Positions 51,914 through 61,490 of a stretch of 64,000 bases of DNA are shown here, in pieces. Numbering within the stretch: position 1 is the stretch's first letter; every line of letters starts with the position of its first letter. The notes under the pieces are model-generated. The model was not told the origin of the DNA and did no database searches. It was given only the letters and a program-made list of their open reading frames with translations. The position numbers and the translations under genes are program-made. The stretch is from Burkholderiales bacterium PBB3 (GTDB lineage Bacteria; Pseudomonadota; Gammaproteobacteria; Burkholderiales; Burkholderiaceae_C): the NCBI GenBank assembly GCA_002256115.1, contig NKIK01000013.1, positions 1 through 64,000 on the forward strand. The letters are read 5' to 3'.

Positions 51914-53635
51914 TCATGACGGCAACTGAACTAATGCCAGTTCGGGGTATTTTTTTTGCCAGTTGCGCAAAACGAACTGCGCAAGCTTGAAAGATCGGTT
52001 GCCGTACATCGAACGCAAAATGGAGAGCTGTCGAATGGCCTCTGTGGCGTTGCCATTCAACCCCAGCGCGATAATGTAGTTGAAGTGAACTTCCCGATTG
52101 ACAAACCGGTACAACACCGTTCGCATTATCTCCAGTTCAGCAGGTGGCATATTGGGAGCCGGTTGAATGCGCATCGCCGCTGATAGAGCGCTCAGTTGCG
52201 TCAAAAGATGGATGGAGGGTGGCTGGAAGTTTGCTGGCGCTTGTTCTAAGCCTTGGTTGACCAAGCGAGCAAAGCGATAGTCTGCATCCACTTGGAAGTA
52301 CTCATAGACCATCACACTCCCTATGCAAAACCACACACCCAAGCCCAATGTGACCCACTTGCGCGAAAGCGCAGTAACCGCAGCCGAACGATGCATCGCT
52401 TCGACCACACCTACCAGTAGTCCCGCTGTCAGCAAAAAATAAGAATAGGCAAACGGATACTCCACCATGCTGTGAACCAGTAGGGGCAACAAGGCGGCCA
52501 TGGCAAAAACGGCATGTGTTTGCGTAGCGCTATACAGGCGAGACAGAAACCACCAAGCACACAACCCGACAATCAGCAGCCCCATAGGAATGCCGTTCCA
52601 AAGCAGCATATCAAGCACGATGTTGTGCGAAAACGTAAAAATCGACGCTCCCGGCACGGTCAAGCTACCAACTGCTTGAGCCGCAGGGGTTTGCGGCCAG
52701 CCATAGCCAATCCAAGGGGATTGCCAAATGGCTGCCAGAGCCTGTCCCCAGATTGCATACCGATCAGAAGCCACGTACAAACTAGCGGCGCTGCGGCCAC
52801 CGTGCATATGCAATAGGTCGTAAATCGCTGGTACCAGAAACAGGGCCAACCCATACCCCAAGAGCCAGACCAAAAAATGCCAGGGAGACAATCGACTGGG
52901 AATAGTATGGGCTTTCCAGGCCAAGAAGATGCTGGCTGAGACTGCACCCAGCATGCCGGCCCGGGACTGGGTCAATGCCAACACCAACGTTAAAAAGCCG
53001 GCACCTATTCCGAAAACCCATCGCCCCCCATGTCCACGGTCATGAGACCAAGCCAGCGAGACAAGGCCCATGAGCAACAAGGTGGCAAGTTGGTTGGGTT
53101 GCCCCAAATTTCCCATGGGTCTGTCGCCGACGCTTGATTCCACGGCATACATACCCAGTACACCTTCGAGGTTCAGCCATTGCAACAAGCCGATGGCGGC
53201 CGAAAGCAGCGCCGCAACTACTAACGGAACAAACACCGATTTCAAGTTCGTATCCGGTACGCCAATGCTTGCGTACCGAAGGCCGAGTGTTATGGCGACT
53301 GCCAAACCACATAAATAGAGTGAAATTAACAGTGCATCGCCGAAAAATATTCCTGTGCCAACTAACAACTGTAGCCAAACAAACGTAATGACAAATCCAA
53401 CGAGAGTGAATGGTGCTCGTGGCGTTGTCCAGTTAGGGCAAGGCTGTGTCCGCAGACATTCAGCAATGGCGAATAATCCCAGTCCGAAGAAGGCCAAGGC
53501 CTCAGAGTGAAAGTTCACCCACGGCTCGTAATGGTCATACGCCAGCCATGCGTATGTCACAAAAAGTGCACCTAATGCCTGAATGCGTTGCATATCAAAT
53601 TGATGCTTTTTTCGGGCTACCGTTGCGGGATGCAT
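51914..53635 (-). CDS. PglL-type O-oligosaccharyltransferase (Wzy_C family)
   Basis: A 573-residue inner-membrane protein with about 12 helices. It carries the GNLGQPNQLATLLLMGLV and LTQSRAGMLGAV motifs and the large periplasmic loop with GYGWPQTPAAQAVG, FTFSHNIVLDMLLWNGIP and LVHSMVEYPFAYSYFLLTAG typical of PglL/PilO-type O-OTases. These move a lipid-linked glycan to pilin in the periplasm. The C-terminal tail is soluble. ATG 53635 was kept although ATG 53593 is possible; neither has a clear ribosome site. It is convergent with the GT41 gene before it. Confidence 0.88.
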   Translation of the reverse strand: MHPATVARKKHQFDMQRIQALGALFVTYAWLAYDHYEPWVNFHSEALAFFGLGLFAIAECLRTQPCPNWTTPRAPFTLVGFVITFVWLQLLVGTGIFFGDALLISLYLCGLAVAITLGLRYASIGVPDTNLKSVFVPLVVAALLSAAIGLLQWLNLEGVLGMYAVESSVGDRPMGNLGQPNQLATLLLMGLVSLAWSHDRGHGGRWVFGIGAGFLTLVLALTQSRAGMLGAVSASIFLAWKAHTIPSRLSPWHFLVWLLGYGLALFLVPAIYDLLHMHGGRSAASLYVASDRYAIWGQALAAIWQSPWIGYGWPQTPAAQAVGSLTVPGASIFTFSHNIVLDMLLWNGIPMGLLIVGLCAWWFLSRLYSATQTHAVFAMAALLPLLVHSMVEYPFAYSYFLLTAGLLVGVVEAMHRSAAVTALSRKWVTLGLGVWFCIGSVMVYEYFQVDADYRFARLVNQGLEQAPANFQPPSIHLLTQLSALSAAMRIQPAPNMPPAELEIMRTVLYRFVNREVHFNYIIALGLNGNATEAIRQLSILRSMYGNRSFKLAQFVLRNWQKKYPELALVQLPS

Positions 53636-53671
53636 CGACGAAAAAATGTTTAGCTTAACCAGCGACGCAAC

Positions 53672-55585
53672 TTAACTGCAGACTTGAACCAAGTGGCGCC
53701 CGAGTTGGTGAATGGTTTCAATGTCTGAATACAGCAGTTCCTTATTCGTTTTGATTCTTCTCTTGATGGAGCGACGATGGCTCTCGTCTTGAACAATTCT
53801 GACAGTGATTTGTATAAACTGATCTAGTGATGTCGCCACCATTTCAATCAAACCAAGGCGCTGAAGTATCGCGCTAGCAAAGCGCCCGCGCATAAATTGT
53901 CCCTCATAGGCCACCACCGGCGTGTTTCGTTCAATAGCCTTCATTGCTGTGTTAAAGCCTGAAAACCCTAGGCTGTCTAAATAGACCGTTGCTAGGTCTA
54001 ACAATCCAAAAAAAACGGCCGGTGTTTGCCAAGGAATGAAACGAACGCTATCGCCAAAGTCAACGCTGGCATTGACGAAGGCCTTTCGCAAGCGCTGTTC
54101 AAAGTGACCGGACAGTTCCCCTTGCGTATCCTTGAAGAAAATTAATTTGCATGGATGACACTGTTGCGCAATGGCTACCCACACCGAATCGTGCTCGGGC
54201 CTATATTTGAATGGTGTGCCGGCACACAGCAAGATGCGGTCTTCAGCGCGGATACCCCATTGCGCCACATCAGGACGCTCAGGTTTCGTACCAAGCGGCT
54301 GGTAGCAGGATCCTAAGCGAGGCAATTGCAACAGTTTCTCGGAGTAATGTTCTTGGCAACCTACAGGCTCCATGGCTTGGGAGGTAATGAAATAGTCCAT
54401 CGTAGGTAGCCCCGTAGTGATTGGGTGGCCCCAAGAAGCGAGTTGAACGCGTGCCAATCGAAGCGACGACAGCCGAACGGTTGTCGAATCCATTCCAATT
54501 TCTGGATAGATCAGTGCATCAACCTTACTGTCGGAAATCAGTTTGGCCCAATCTGTCCAAGCGCCCCTCGAGTGGTGGTACGTTGCAGCGTGACGCGATG
54601 CCCACTTGGTTTCCGAATCAAAGGTTGAGCCGGTATGAAATAGGTGTAACTCAAATAACTTGGGGTCCAAGTGCGCGACCCAACCTTTAACTAGCGGATG
54701 CCAGACCGAATGGCTGTGGATATGGGCAGAGACTATGCCTATACGGAGCCTCTTTTCTGAATTTTTCACCGGCGGGGGCACACCATTTTGACTACTCCAC
54801 TTGCCCATCAAGGATGCGCATAAACTCCCATAATCGGACAGTGCCACGCGATGATTCTGTTCGATATAAGCCAGAAAAAAGGGTTGTGTTGCGCCCACCG
54901 CTTGGTAGCCTTTGGCTGCTTTATTGACTTCAAACCAACGCTTCAGTTTGCCCAATTCAGTTTGGAACTGCTGAGGTGCCAAAGTTTGTTCATCTGTAGT
55001 TTCTGGTACTGCCGGGATGGTGGCCATTACCCAAGCCCACCGTGCTTGAACGTATTGCGGGTTAATTTGAACCGCAGCCCCGTAGGCTTTTTGCGCTGCA
55101 ACGCCGTTTCCAAGACCCGATTCCGCGTTTCCAAGCCAATATTGCGCGTCCGCTTGCCATTTATTCTGGGCCAACGTCCGACGCAGCAGATCTGCGGCAT
55201 CACCCCACCGACGTACATCTACATAAAGCATAGCCAAGTTAAATAGTGCGGGCGCGAGTTGTGGGTTTACGTGTAATGAAATTTTTAGATGGTGCTCGGC
55301 CGCAGGTAAATCCCCACGGTCTTTTAGCAACGAACCCAGATTGCACTGTGCCTCTGCAAAGCCAGGGTGCATGGCAATCGCAGATCGAAAATGATGTTCG
55401 GCCGCGGCCAACTGTCCCTCGGCCAATTGACGATTACCCTCTTCGAAATGCATATTTGCATCTGCCAGTTCTAAGGCCGATGGAATTGCGAATTGGTCGC
55501 AGTCTGAAATACCTTGGTCGTAGTTTTGTACCTTCGTCGAGTCGGTTTTTCGTGAGCCAAACAAGGATTTCAAAAAATATAGCAT
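53672..55585 (-). CDS. TPR / GT41-like glycosyltransferase, second copy
   Basis: A 637-residue cytoplasmic protein. TPR repeats cover about residues 30-200 (LEEGNRQLAEGQLAAAEHHF-like unit, then AIAMHPGFAEAQCNLGSLLK). The C-terminal GT41-like domain (about 255-630) has [58 protein letters not shown] and LDSLGFSGFNTAMKAIERNT. It is clearly different from the first GT41 protein, so not a recent duplicate. ATG 55585 was chosen; an upstream ATG at 55660 is in frame. It is transcribed towards the first PglL gene (37 bp gap) and may form an operon with it. Confidence 0.85.
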   Translation of the reverse strand: MLYFLKSLFGSRKTDSTKVQNYDQGISDCDQFAIPSALELADANMHFEEGNRQLAEGQLAAAEHHFRSAIAMHPGFAEAQCNLGSLLKDRGDLPAAEHHLKISLHVNPQLAPALFNLAMLYVDVRRWGDAADLLRRTLAQNKWQADAQYWLGNAESGLGNGVAAQKAYGAAVQINPQYVQARWAWVMATIPAVPETTDEQTLAPQQFQTELGKLKRWFEVNKAAKGYQAVGATQPFFLAYIEQNHRVALSDYGSLCASLMGKWSSQNGVPPPVKNSEKRLRIGIVSAHIHSHSVWHPLVKGWVAHLDPKLFELHLFHTGSTFDSETKWASRHAATYHHSRGAWTDWAKLISDSKVDALIYPEIGMDSTTVRLSSLRLARVQLASWGHPITTGLPTMDYFITSQAMEPVGCQEHYSEKLLQLPRLGSCYQPLGTKPERPDVAQWGIRAEDRILLCAGTPFKYRPEHDSVWVAIAQQCHPCKLIFFKDTQGELSGHFEQRLRKAFVNASVDFGDSVRFIPWQTPAVFFGLLDLATVYLDSLGFSGFNTAMKAIERNTPVVAYEGQFMRGRFASAILQRLGLIEMVATSLDQFIQITVRIVQDESHRRSIKRRIKTNKELLYSDIETIHQLGRHLVQVCS

Positions 55586-55921
55586 GGTGACTTTTAGAGT
55601 TGTACGGATAGACGATTGCCTGTAGCGCTGGATACCGCCGATTCTCCACCGGGGCAACATCGCTCAACTAGGTATCAAATGGAGCTTCGACTTGTGCCAA
55701 ACGAAAAGTTGGTGCTAGAAAAGACAATGTTCAAGTGTCGGGACAACGAATTTATATACGCTCGCGTTTGGCGCACCAGAAAATGAAATCCTCGTCGCAA
55801 TAAAATAACGAATTGGCCGGTGTGGTTATCACAAGCAAGCGGACTGCTAGTCTGCGCCAGTTTTAGAGAGTGCAGTCATGTATTGCTTTCTCGGGAACTA
55901 GATCGTGATGTTGCCGTGCTG
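55586..55921. other. Divergent intergenic region between the GT41 and second PglL genes
   Basis: About 336 bp between chosen starts (159 bp if both genes begin at their furthest upstream options). It is A+T-richer than average and should hold two divergent promoters. I see no clear hexamer pair, repeat or RNA. Confidence 0.4.
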
Positions 55922-57478
55922 ATGAAAAACCAACTACTTATCAATTCAAAACCGCCGATGCACATGCACTTAGCAATCGTGTTTCTATTCGGCATTGCTA
56001 CTTGGCTTAACCCGCTTTACTTTGGACCCACACCCAGTGTTATCGCTTGTTTAATTGCTCTGGCCTGCACTGCAATTTTAATGGCTGGCTACCAATGGGT
56101 GCCAGACCAGTTGGGCCGAAGAAACTTGACCGCCACTTTAGTCTCAGCGTGGTTGTTTGCTGCGCTGGTCAGTTCAGTCATGGGTCTGTTGCAGTATTTT
56201 GGAGTCGCTAGTGTCGCCGATGGATGGGTTAGCAGCGCCGCGCTGGGCGATGCCTACGGCAACCTGCGCCAGCGCAACCAATTTGCATCGCTAATCAATA
56301 TCGGCTTGGTGGCTGTACTGTGGAGTGTGGCTCAACAACACACACTTGCCCAAAGCAAATGGTTGCCGATAGGCGCGGTAGCCTCTGCTTATTTGCTGGC
56401 ATTGGCCAACGCGGCGTCTACATCGCGAACCGGATTGGCGCAGCTGGCAATGCTCACCACCTTTGTATTGGTCTGGAGCCATAGATATTCCCCAGATATC
56501 AGACAAAACATTAGGCGTATCTTGATTGTTGCGGTATTTACGTATGTCCTTGGCGCATTATTATTTCCGGGGATGATCGGATCTGATATTGCAAGTACTG
56601 GAATCTTGTCGCGTTTGCGTCAAAGTGACTCAGCTTCAGTCTGCTCCAGCCGCATCACCCTTTGGTCCAACGTGTTACAGCTTATCGCCCAAAAGCCATG
56701 GACGGGATGGGGCTGGGGAGAATTGGATTACGCACACTTCATTACGCTGTACCCGGGTGTGCGGTTTTGCGATATTTTGGACAACGCCCACAATTTACCG
56801 CTTCACTTGGCGGTGGAGCTGGGAGTGCCGATTTCGATGGCGTTCTGTACGCTGTGCATTGGGTGGGTATTGCGTGCCAAGCCCTGGCGCGAGACCAACA
56901 CCACCCGCCAGATGGCATGGGGTATCTTGGCGGTGATTGGGCTGCACAGCCTGTTGGAATATCCGTTGTGGTACGGACCGTTCCAGTTGGCGGTGGTGTT
57001 GGCGCTATGGATGTTGCAGACCACCCCTGAGGTCAGTGCGTGTCAAGTGTCGAAAAGGCTCATAGCGCCCGTTCTAAATGCGCTAGTGGCTGCGGTATTG
57101 CTAGCGTTTTGTGCATTTGCGGCATGGGATTATTGGCGCATAAGTCAAGTCTACACCGCACCCGAGCGCCGCCATTCCAGCTACCGGGAAGATACGCTCG
57201 CCAAAGTAAGCAGCTCATGGTTGTTCCAGAACCAGGTGCAATTTGCAGAGCTCGTTACAACCGATTTGACCTCCACTAACGCAGCCCATGTTCGGCAGCT
57301 CGCCTTAGCGTTATTGCATTTTTCACCCGAACCCCGCGTCATCGAAGCTGTCATAGAAAGCGCAGTGATGCTGGGTCAGGACGACGAAGCACTCTATTTT
57401 TTACAGCGCTACAAGGCTGCTTTTCCGGAAGCCCACGCTGCGTGGGCAGCATCGTCAGCCCGCTACAAAGTGCCCTGA
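55922..57478 (+). CDS. Second PglL/Wzy_C-type O-oligosaccharyltransferase
   Basis: A 518-residue inner-membrane protein (start at ATG 55922; open frame reaches GTG/ATG sites back to 55820). About 11 helices carry the family pattern [76 protein letters not shown] and [20 protein letters not shown]. The soluble C-terminal part is helical. It is only distantly like the PglL at 51914, hinting at two different acceptors or glycans. The 3' end overlaps the convergent moaC gene by 24 bp. Confidence 0.88.
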   Translation: MKNQLLINSKPPMHMHLAIVFLFGIATWLNPLYFGPTPSVIACLIALACTAILMAGYQWVPDQLGRRNLTATLVSAWLFAALVSSVMGLLQYFGVASVADGWVSSAALGDAYGNLRQRNQFASLINIGLVAVLWSVAQQHTLAQSKWLPIGAVASAYLLALANAASTSRTGLAQLAMLTTFVLVWSHRYSPDIRQNIRRILIVAVFTYVLGALLFPGMIGSDIASTGILSRLRQSDSASVCSSRITLWSNVLQLIAQKPWTGWGWGELDYAHFITLYPGVRFCDILDNAHNLPLHLAVELGVPISMAFCTLCIGWVLRAKPWRETNTTRQMAWGILAVIGLHSLLEYPLWYGPFQLAVVLALWMLQTTPEVSACQVSKRLIAPVLNALVAAVLLAFCAFAAWDYWRISQVYTAPERRHSSYREDTLAKVSSSWLFQNQVQFAELVTTDLTSTNAAHVRQLALALLHFSPEPRVIEAVIESAVMLGQDDEALYFLQRYKAAFPEAHAAWAASSARYKVP

Positions 57479-57943
57479 TTTCCCACCATGCTTTTCCGCC
57501 AACTGCACTTGGTTGATAGTCATACTGCGGTCCACAGCTTTACACATGTCGTAAATGGTGAGCAAAGCAATCTGGACCGCAGTCAGCGCCTCCATTTCAA
57601 CGCCGGTGGGTCCGATCACTTCGGCGGTTGCGCGGCACGCCACATAGGCTGGTACCGAGTCGTTTGCATGCACGATTTCAAAGTCAATGGCAACTCTGGT
57701 TAGCGCTAGCGGGTGGCACAAAGGAATTAAGTCGCTGGTTTTCTTCGCTGCCTGAATGCCCGCAATGCGCGCAATACCCAGAACATCGCCCTTCTTGGCA
57801 TTGCCTGCTTCCACCATCGCCAACGTGGTGGGCAGCATGTCAATGCGACCACGTGCAATGGCGATGCGGTGACTTGAAATTTTGCCGCCAACATTCACCA
57901 TATGGGCTTGGCCTTGAGCGTCAAAGTGTGTGAGTGCAGACAT
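57455..57943 (-). CDS. moaC: Cyclic pyranopterin monophosphate synthase
   Basis: MoaC works with MoaA to turn GTP into the first precursor of molybdenum cofactor. The 162-residue product shows the expected motifs: [80 protein letters not shown] and [20 protein letters not shown], including the catalytic Lys and Asp. It is isolated from other moa genes and lies inside the pilin glycosylation block on the opposite strand. Confidence 0.97.
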   Translation of the reverse strand: MSALTHFDAQGQAHMVNVGGKISSHRIAIARGRIDMLPTTLAMVEAGNAKKGDVLGIARIAGIQAAKKTSDLIPLCHPLALTRVAIDFEIVHANDSVPAYVACRATAEVIGPTGVEMEALTAVQIALLTIYDMCKAVDRSMTINQVQLAEKHGGKSGHFVAG

Positions 57944-58014
57944 GTGTAGACTTTACCTGAGGTTCATTCGGCCAGAATGGAACTCGATTAACCTTTATAC
58001 GATCTGAATCGACC

Positions 58015-58794
58015 ATGACAATGACCCTGACTAGCTTTGATTTTTGGCGTGATCGCCTGCGGGCCAGTGCCATCCATTTGGGCATCAGCCTAAGCATTGC
58101 GGCGTTGGCCGCCCTACTGGTATTCGGCATCTGGTACCCCTATCCATACCGGGAAATCTCCGGCGGGCGCGAGCTGTTTTTGATCGTGGTCACAGTGGAT
58201 GTGATCCTCGGGCCGCTGATCACGCTGGCAGTGTTCAATCGCAAGAAACCCTGGACTGAATTGCGCCGCGACCTGGCTTTTGTCGGCCTGATACAACTCA
58301 GCGCGCTAGCATATGGTTTGTGGACAGTTTCCGTAGCGCGTCCGGTGCATCTGGTGTTTGAGATTGATCGCTTCCGCGTCGTACATGCCATCGAAGTGGA
58401 GCCAGAGCTGTTGAATCGCGCACCCAAGGGTATAAACGCTATGCCTTGGACTGGTCCAAGCTTGCTGTCCGTGCGTGCATTCAAGGACAGAAATGAGAGC
58501 TTTGAGGCCACCATGGCGGCCTTACAGGGGGTCACCATAGGAGCACGGCCAGATCTTTGGCAGAGCTATGCCGCCGGCGTACCAGATGTGCTTAAAGTGG
58601 CTAAACCAGTCGCGAATTTGAAAACTCGCTTTCCACAGCAAGCGGCAGACATTGATCAGGTCCTGCAGAAGGCCAGCAAGTCTCCACAAACTCTCTTGTA
58701 CGTGCCGATGGTGGGCCGCAAATCCTTTTGGACCGTATTCGTCGACCCAACAACCGCAGACGTGCTGGCTACCATGCCTTTGGATTCATTTTGA
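58015..58794 (+). CDS. TfpX/TfpZ-family type IV pilin accessory protein
   Basis: A 259-residue inner-membrane protein with three to four N-terminal helices (ALAALLVFGIWYPYPYREIS, ELFLIVVTVDVILGPLITLA, FVGLIQLSALAYGLW). A periplasmic C-terminal domain follows (RPVHLVFEIDRFRVVHAIEV, VGRKSFWTVFVDPTTADV). This is the typical layout of TfpX/TfpZ accessory proteins, which are encoded next to pilin genes and help their assembly. Its presence here ties the block to type IV pili although pilA is 9 kb upstream. Confidence 0.88.
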   Translation: MTMTLTSFDFWRDRLRASAIHLGISLSIAALAALLVFGIWYPYPYREISGGRELFLIVVTVDVILGPLITLAVFNRKKPWTELRRDLAFVGLIQLSALAYGLWTVSVARPVHLVFEIDRFRVVHAIEVEPELLNRAPKGINAMPWTGPSLLSVRAFKDRNESFEATMAALQGVTIGARPDLWQSYAAGVPDVLKVAKPVANLKTRFPQQAADIDQVLQKASKSPQTLLYVPMVGRKSFWTVFVDPTTADVLATMPLDSF

Positions 58795-58826
58795 CCCGTA
58801 TTTTTAAGTCAAATGGACTGCTGGGG

Positions 58827-58868
58827 CGTATGAATAGTGCGGGAGCAGCTTCTTTTTTAATAGCAATC
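58827..58868 (+). repeat. Dispersed repeat, family 1, copy f, at the start of the M48 gene
   Basis: CGTATGAATAGTGCGGGAGC followed by AGCTTCTTTTTTAATAGCAA supplies the ATG at 58830 and the codons for MNSAGAASFLIA. Confidence 0.8.
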
Positions 58869-60446
58869 TTGTCTGCTGGTCAAGTTTTGGCACAAGCGCC
58901 TGTGCTCCCCGCGGATAGCGGTGCAAACGCGGGCAAGTTACTCAACCGCAACGGCCTGCCCAACCTGGGGGACGGTAGCGACATGACGCTGGGCGCAGAG
59001 CGCCGCTTGGGGGACCGCATCGCGCGGTCCCTGTACCGTGATCTTGATTATGTCGATGACCCCGTCATCTCCGACTATTTGCAGGGTATATGGCAACCGC
59101 TACTGGCTGCAGCGCGCGAGCGCGGCGAGCTGCCTGCCGATATGGATGAGGCTTACGCCTGGGAAATCTGGATGTCGCGGGACCGGACGGTCAATGCCTT
59201 CGCCTTGCCGGGGGCCTACTTTGGCATGCATCTGGGGTTGATCGCCACCGTGTCCAACCATGCAGAGCTGGCTTCAGTCATGGCCCACGAGTTGAGCCAC
59301 GTGACGCAGCGCCACATCTCGCGCATGATGTCGCGCCAAAGTGCCCAGGCGCCCTGGATGATTGGGGCCATGATCCTGGGGGTGTTGGCGGCCAGCAAGA
59401 GCATAGACGGCGCCAACGCGATGATCATGGGGGGCCAAGCGGCAGCAGCGCAGACCCAGCTCAACTTCAACCGCGACATGGAGCGCGAGGCCGACCGCGT
59501 TGGGTACTTGGTGGCCACGCAGGCTGGCTATGCCCCGCAAGGCTTCGTGACCATGTTTGAGAAGCTGCAGCAAGCTTCCAAGCTGACCGACAACACCAAC
59601 TTTCCCTACCTCCGCAGCCACCCCTTGTCTACCGAACGCATGGCAGACATGCAATCGCGCATCCCACAGGGTATTGGTGGCCCTACTGTGCTCGTCCCAT
59701 TGGAGATGGACCACGCGATGGTGTCTGCGCGTGCCCGTGTGTTGTCCAAAACTGCGGTAGACGCACTGCTGGCATGGAACGACGAAGCGAAGCCTGCCGC
59801 TTTGCAGCGGCTGCCACTGCAGCAACAGGCCGGCGTGCTCTATGGCGCAACACTCGCCGCCGCGAAGCTGCGGGATGCCCCACAGGCCCAGGCACTGCTC
59901 AGGCGTTTAGAGATGGTGGTGAAAGACGACACCGCTGCCAGGAATCTGGCGCGTTTATTGGCCGCAGAAATCCAGCTCATGCAGGGCAACCCGGCGCAAG
60001 CCCTTGTGCTGCTGCAGCAAAGCCCCGGCGCAACCGAACCCGCAGCATCCCCGGCAGCGATGCAGGAAGTGGCGGGCCAACCCCCCATGCCCGCTTTAGT
60101 TGGTCGGGCCAAGCTGTTTTTCAGTGCCCAGGCCGCGACCCAAAGCGGCGCACCTAAAACTGAAGCTTTGCAAGATTGGGTCGCCAACCATCCGCGCGAT
60201 GCGCAAGCCTGGCAATTGCTCGCTCATGCCTACGTGGCGCAAGCTAGGCCCATCAGCGCTATCCGGGCCGAAGCTGAGGCCAGTGTGGCCCAGATGGATT
60301 ACGCAGCTGCCTTGGCGCGTTTGCGCTCCGCCCAAGACCAGATTCGTGCGGACCGTGCCGGTGTGGACCATATTGAAGCGTCCATTGTCGACACCCGGGC
60401 CCGGCAAATTGATGTGCTAGCGCGGGAACAAGCGCTGGAGCGCTGA
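58830..60446 (+). CDS. M48-family metalloprotease with TPR region (BepA-like)
   Basis: A 538-residue periplasmic zinc protease that probably handles outer-membrane protein quality control, as BepA does. The active site HELSH is at 153-157 (ASVMAHELSHVTQRHISRMM), the third ligand in DMEREADRVGYLVATQAGYA. TPR-like helices fill the C-terminal half. The signal peptide (SFLIAILSAGQVLA) is partly encoded by a dispersed repeat. It lacks positive charge if translation starts at 58830; TTG 58791, overlapping the previous stop, would add a charged MTRIFKSNGLLGR segment and is a plausible alternative start. Confidence 0.9.
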   Translation: MNSAGAASFLIAILSAGQVLAQAPVLPADSGANAGKLLNRNGLPNLGDGSDMTLGAERRLGDRIARSLYRDLDYVDDPVISDYLQGIWQPLLAAARERGELPADMDEAYAWEIWMSRDRTVNAFALPGAYFGMHLGLIATVSNHAELASVMAHELSHVTQRHISRMMSRQSAQAPWMIGAMILGVLAASKSIDGANAMIMGGQAAAAQTQLNFNRDMEREADRVGYLVATQAGYAPQGFVTMFEKLQQASKLTDNTNFPYLRSHPLSTERMADMQSRIPQGIGGPTVLVPLEMDHAMVSARARVLSKTAVDALLAWNDEAKPAALQRLPLQQQAGVLYGATLAAAKLRDAPQAQALLRRLEMVVKDDTAARNLARLLAAEIQLMQGNPAQALVLLQQSPGATEPAASPAAMQEVAGQPPMPALVGRAKLFFSAQAATQSGAPKTEALQDWVANHPRDAQAWQLLAHAYVAQARPISAIRAEAEASVAQMDYAAALARLRSAQDQIRADRAGVDHIEASIVDTRARQIDVLAREQALER

Positions 60447-60767
60447 GTCGATCACCACGCCCAGCACGCTGTAGATCAGCGACCCCAGCAGCGCCGCGCC
60501 AAAGCCGCTGACATGAAAGCCGTCCAAAACACCGGCCGCTGACCAGAACATCAGCGCGTTGATGACAAACAAAAACAACCCCAAAGTCAGCACAGTAACG
60601 GGCAGCGTCAATAGCACCAAGATCGGTCGCAGCAAGGTGTTGAATAGCCCGATGACCAGCGAAGCGATCAACGCGGCCATCAGGGTCTTGACCTCCACGC
60701 CAATAGACAGGTGGGCCACGGCCAGCAAAGCGACCGCACTGAGTAACCATTTAGCAAGTAATTTCAT
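60417..60767 (-). CDS. Phage holin family (DUF360-type) membrane protein
   Basis: A 116-residue inner-membrane protein with four helices: KLLAKWLLSAVALLAVAHLS, LMAALIASLVIGLFNTLLRP, LVLLTLPVTVLTLGLFLFVI and the last part GFGAALLGSLIYSVLGVVID. This is the Phage_holin_4_2 family, chromosomal in most bacteria and of unknown role despite its name. ATG 60767 gives the usual length. Its 3' end overlaps the convergent M48 gene by 30 bp. Confidence 0.88.
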   Translation of the reverse strand: MKLLAKWLLSAVALLAVAHLSIGVEVKTLMAALIASLVIGLFNTLLRPILVLLTLPVTVLTLGLFLFVINALMFWSAAGVLDGFHVSGFGAALLGSLIYSVLGVVIDSALQRLFPR

Positions 60768-60859
60768 GCCGCCAGAATACCGCAAAGCCGACCCCAAAGC
60801 CCTGGCGCAGCTCCGCCGGGTCGCTAGCGATTAAGATCGCGGCCCCTCTTCAGATTGTT

Positions 60860-61306
60860 ATGGCCGGAATCCACATCACCGACATCGAGGCCGCCATCAA
60901 TTTCTGGCGCGCCAAAAGCCCATCCCCCGATGGCGTCACGCTCGCGCCCGAGTTGCGTGCGCTGGCCGAGGTGTATGCGCTGCTGGTCTACTACCACGAG
61001 GACGAAGCCGACGAGTTCTCGATGCCACCCAAGGCCATGGCCGCCTGGCAGGTCTGGTACGACAGTACGCCCGACACGCCCTGCATTGCCATTTGCTCCA
61101 CCAGCCAAGGCGATGAGTTGTGCAAAGGCTGCGGCCGCTTCTTCAATGAGGTGCAGTTGTGGCCCAGCATGCGCCCCGCGGAGAAGCGCCAGACCTGGCG
61201 CCGCATCACGCTGCAAAGCAGCGCCTGGCGCTTCAACAAATATGCGGAGCGGGCGGCAGAGGGATTGCAGGAGAGCCACAGCGGCCCTGATGCGCTTTTG
61301 AGTTAG
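60860..61306 (+). CDS. DUF3717-DUF1289 fusion protein
   Basis: A 148-residue protein. The first 55 residues match DUF3717 (IHITDIEAAINFWRAKSPSP, LRALAEVYALLVYYHEDEAD). Residues about 72-125 match DUF1289 (TPCIAICSTSQGDELCKGCG RFFNEVQLW), with the conserved CxxxC...CxGC cysteines that could bind a metal or Fe-S cluster. Both domains are usually encoded separately or in this order in Burkholderiales. Function is not known. Confidence 0.85.
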   Translation: MAGIHITDIEAAINFWRAKSPSPDGVTLAPELRALAEVYALLVYYHEDEADEFSMPPKAMAAWQVWYDSTPDTPCIAICSTSQGDELCKGCGRFFNEVQLWPSMRPAEKRQTWRRITLQSSAWRFNKYAERAAEGLQESHSGPDALLS

Positions 61307-61368
61307 CGCTCCAGCGGCACCACCGCGCTAGGCGGGCACCGTGTATTTCGAGCCGCATAGCCTGGTTA

Positions 61369-61418
61369 TGCTATCAAAAAAGAAGCTGCTCCCGCACTAT
61401 CCACGGCCTGAACGGCCG
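61369..61418 (-). repeat. Dispersed repeat, family 1, copy g (reverse)
   Basis: Read on the minus strand, GGCCGTGGATAGTGCGGGAG continues CAGCTTCTTTTTTGATAGC. It lies between the DUF3717-DUF1289 gene and yaeQ. A degenerate piece of family 2 (GGGAGGCGGCTTCAGCCGC) follows at 61441-61459. Confidence 0.8.
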
Positions 61419-61490
61419 ATTGGGCTTAAATTTACCCAATGGGAGGCGGCTTCAGCCGCACAGGCGGTGTACTTGTCCACGGGGGCGTAC

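Noticed and set aside
60417..60767. Holin-family gene, and the BRO-N gene at 1156, as signs of a prophage
   Set aside because: No capsid, tail, integrase or lysis genes lie near either; both families are common as plain chromosomal genes.
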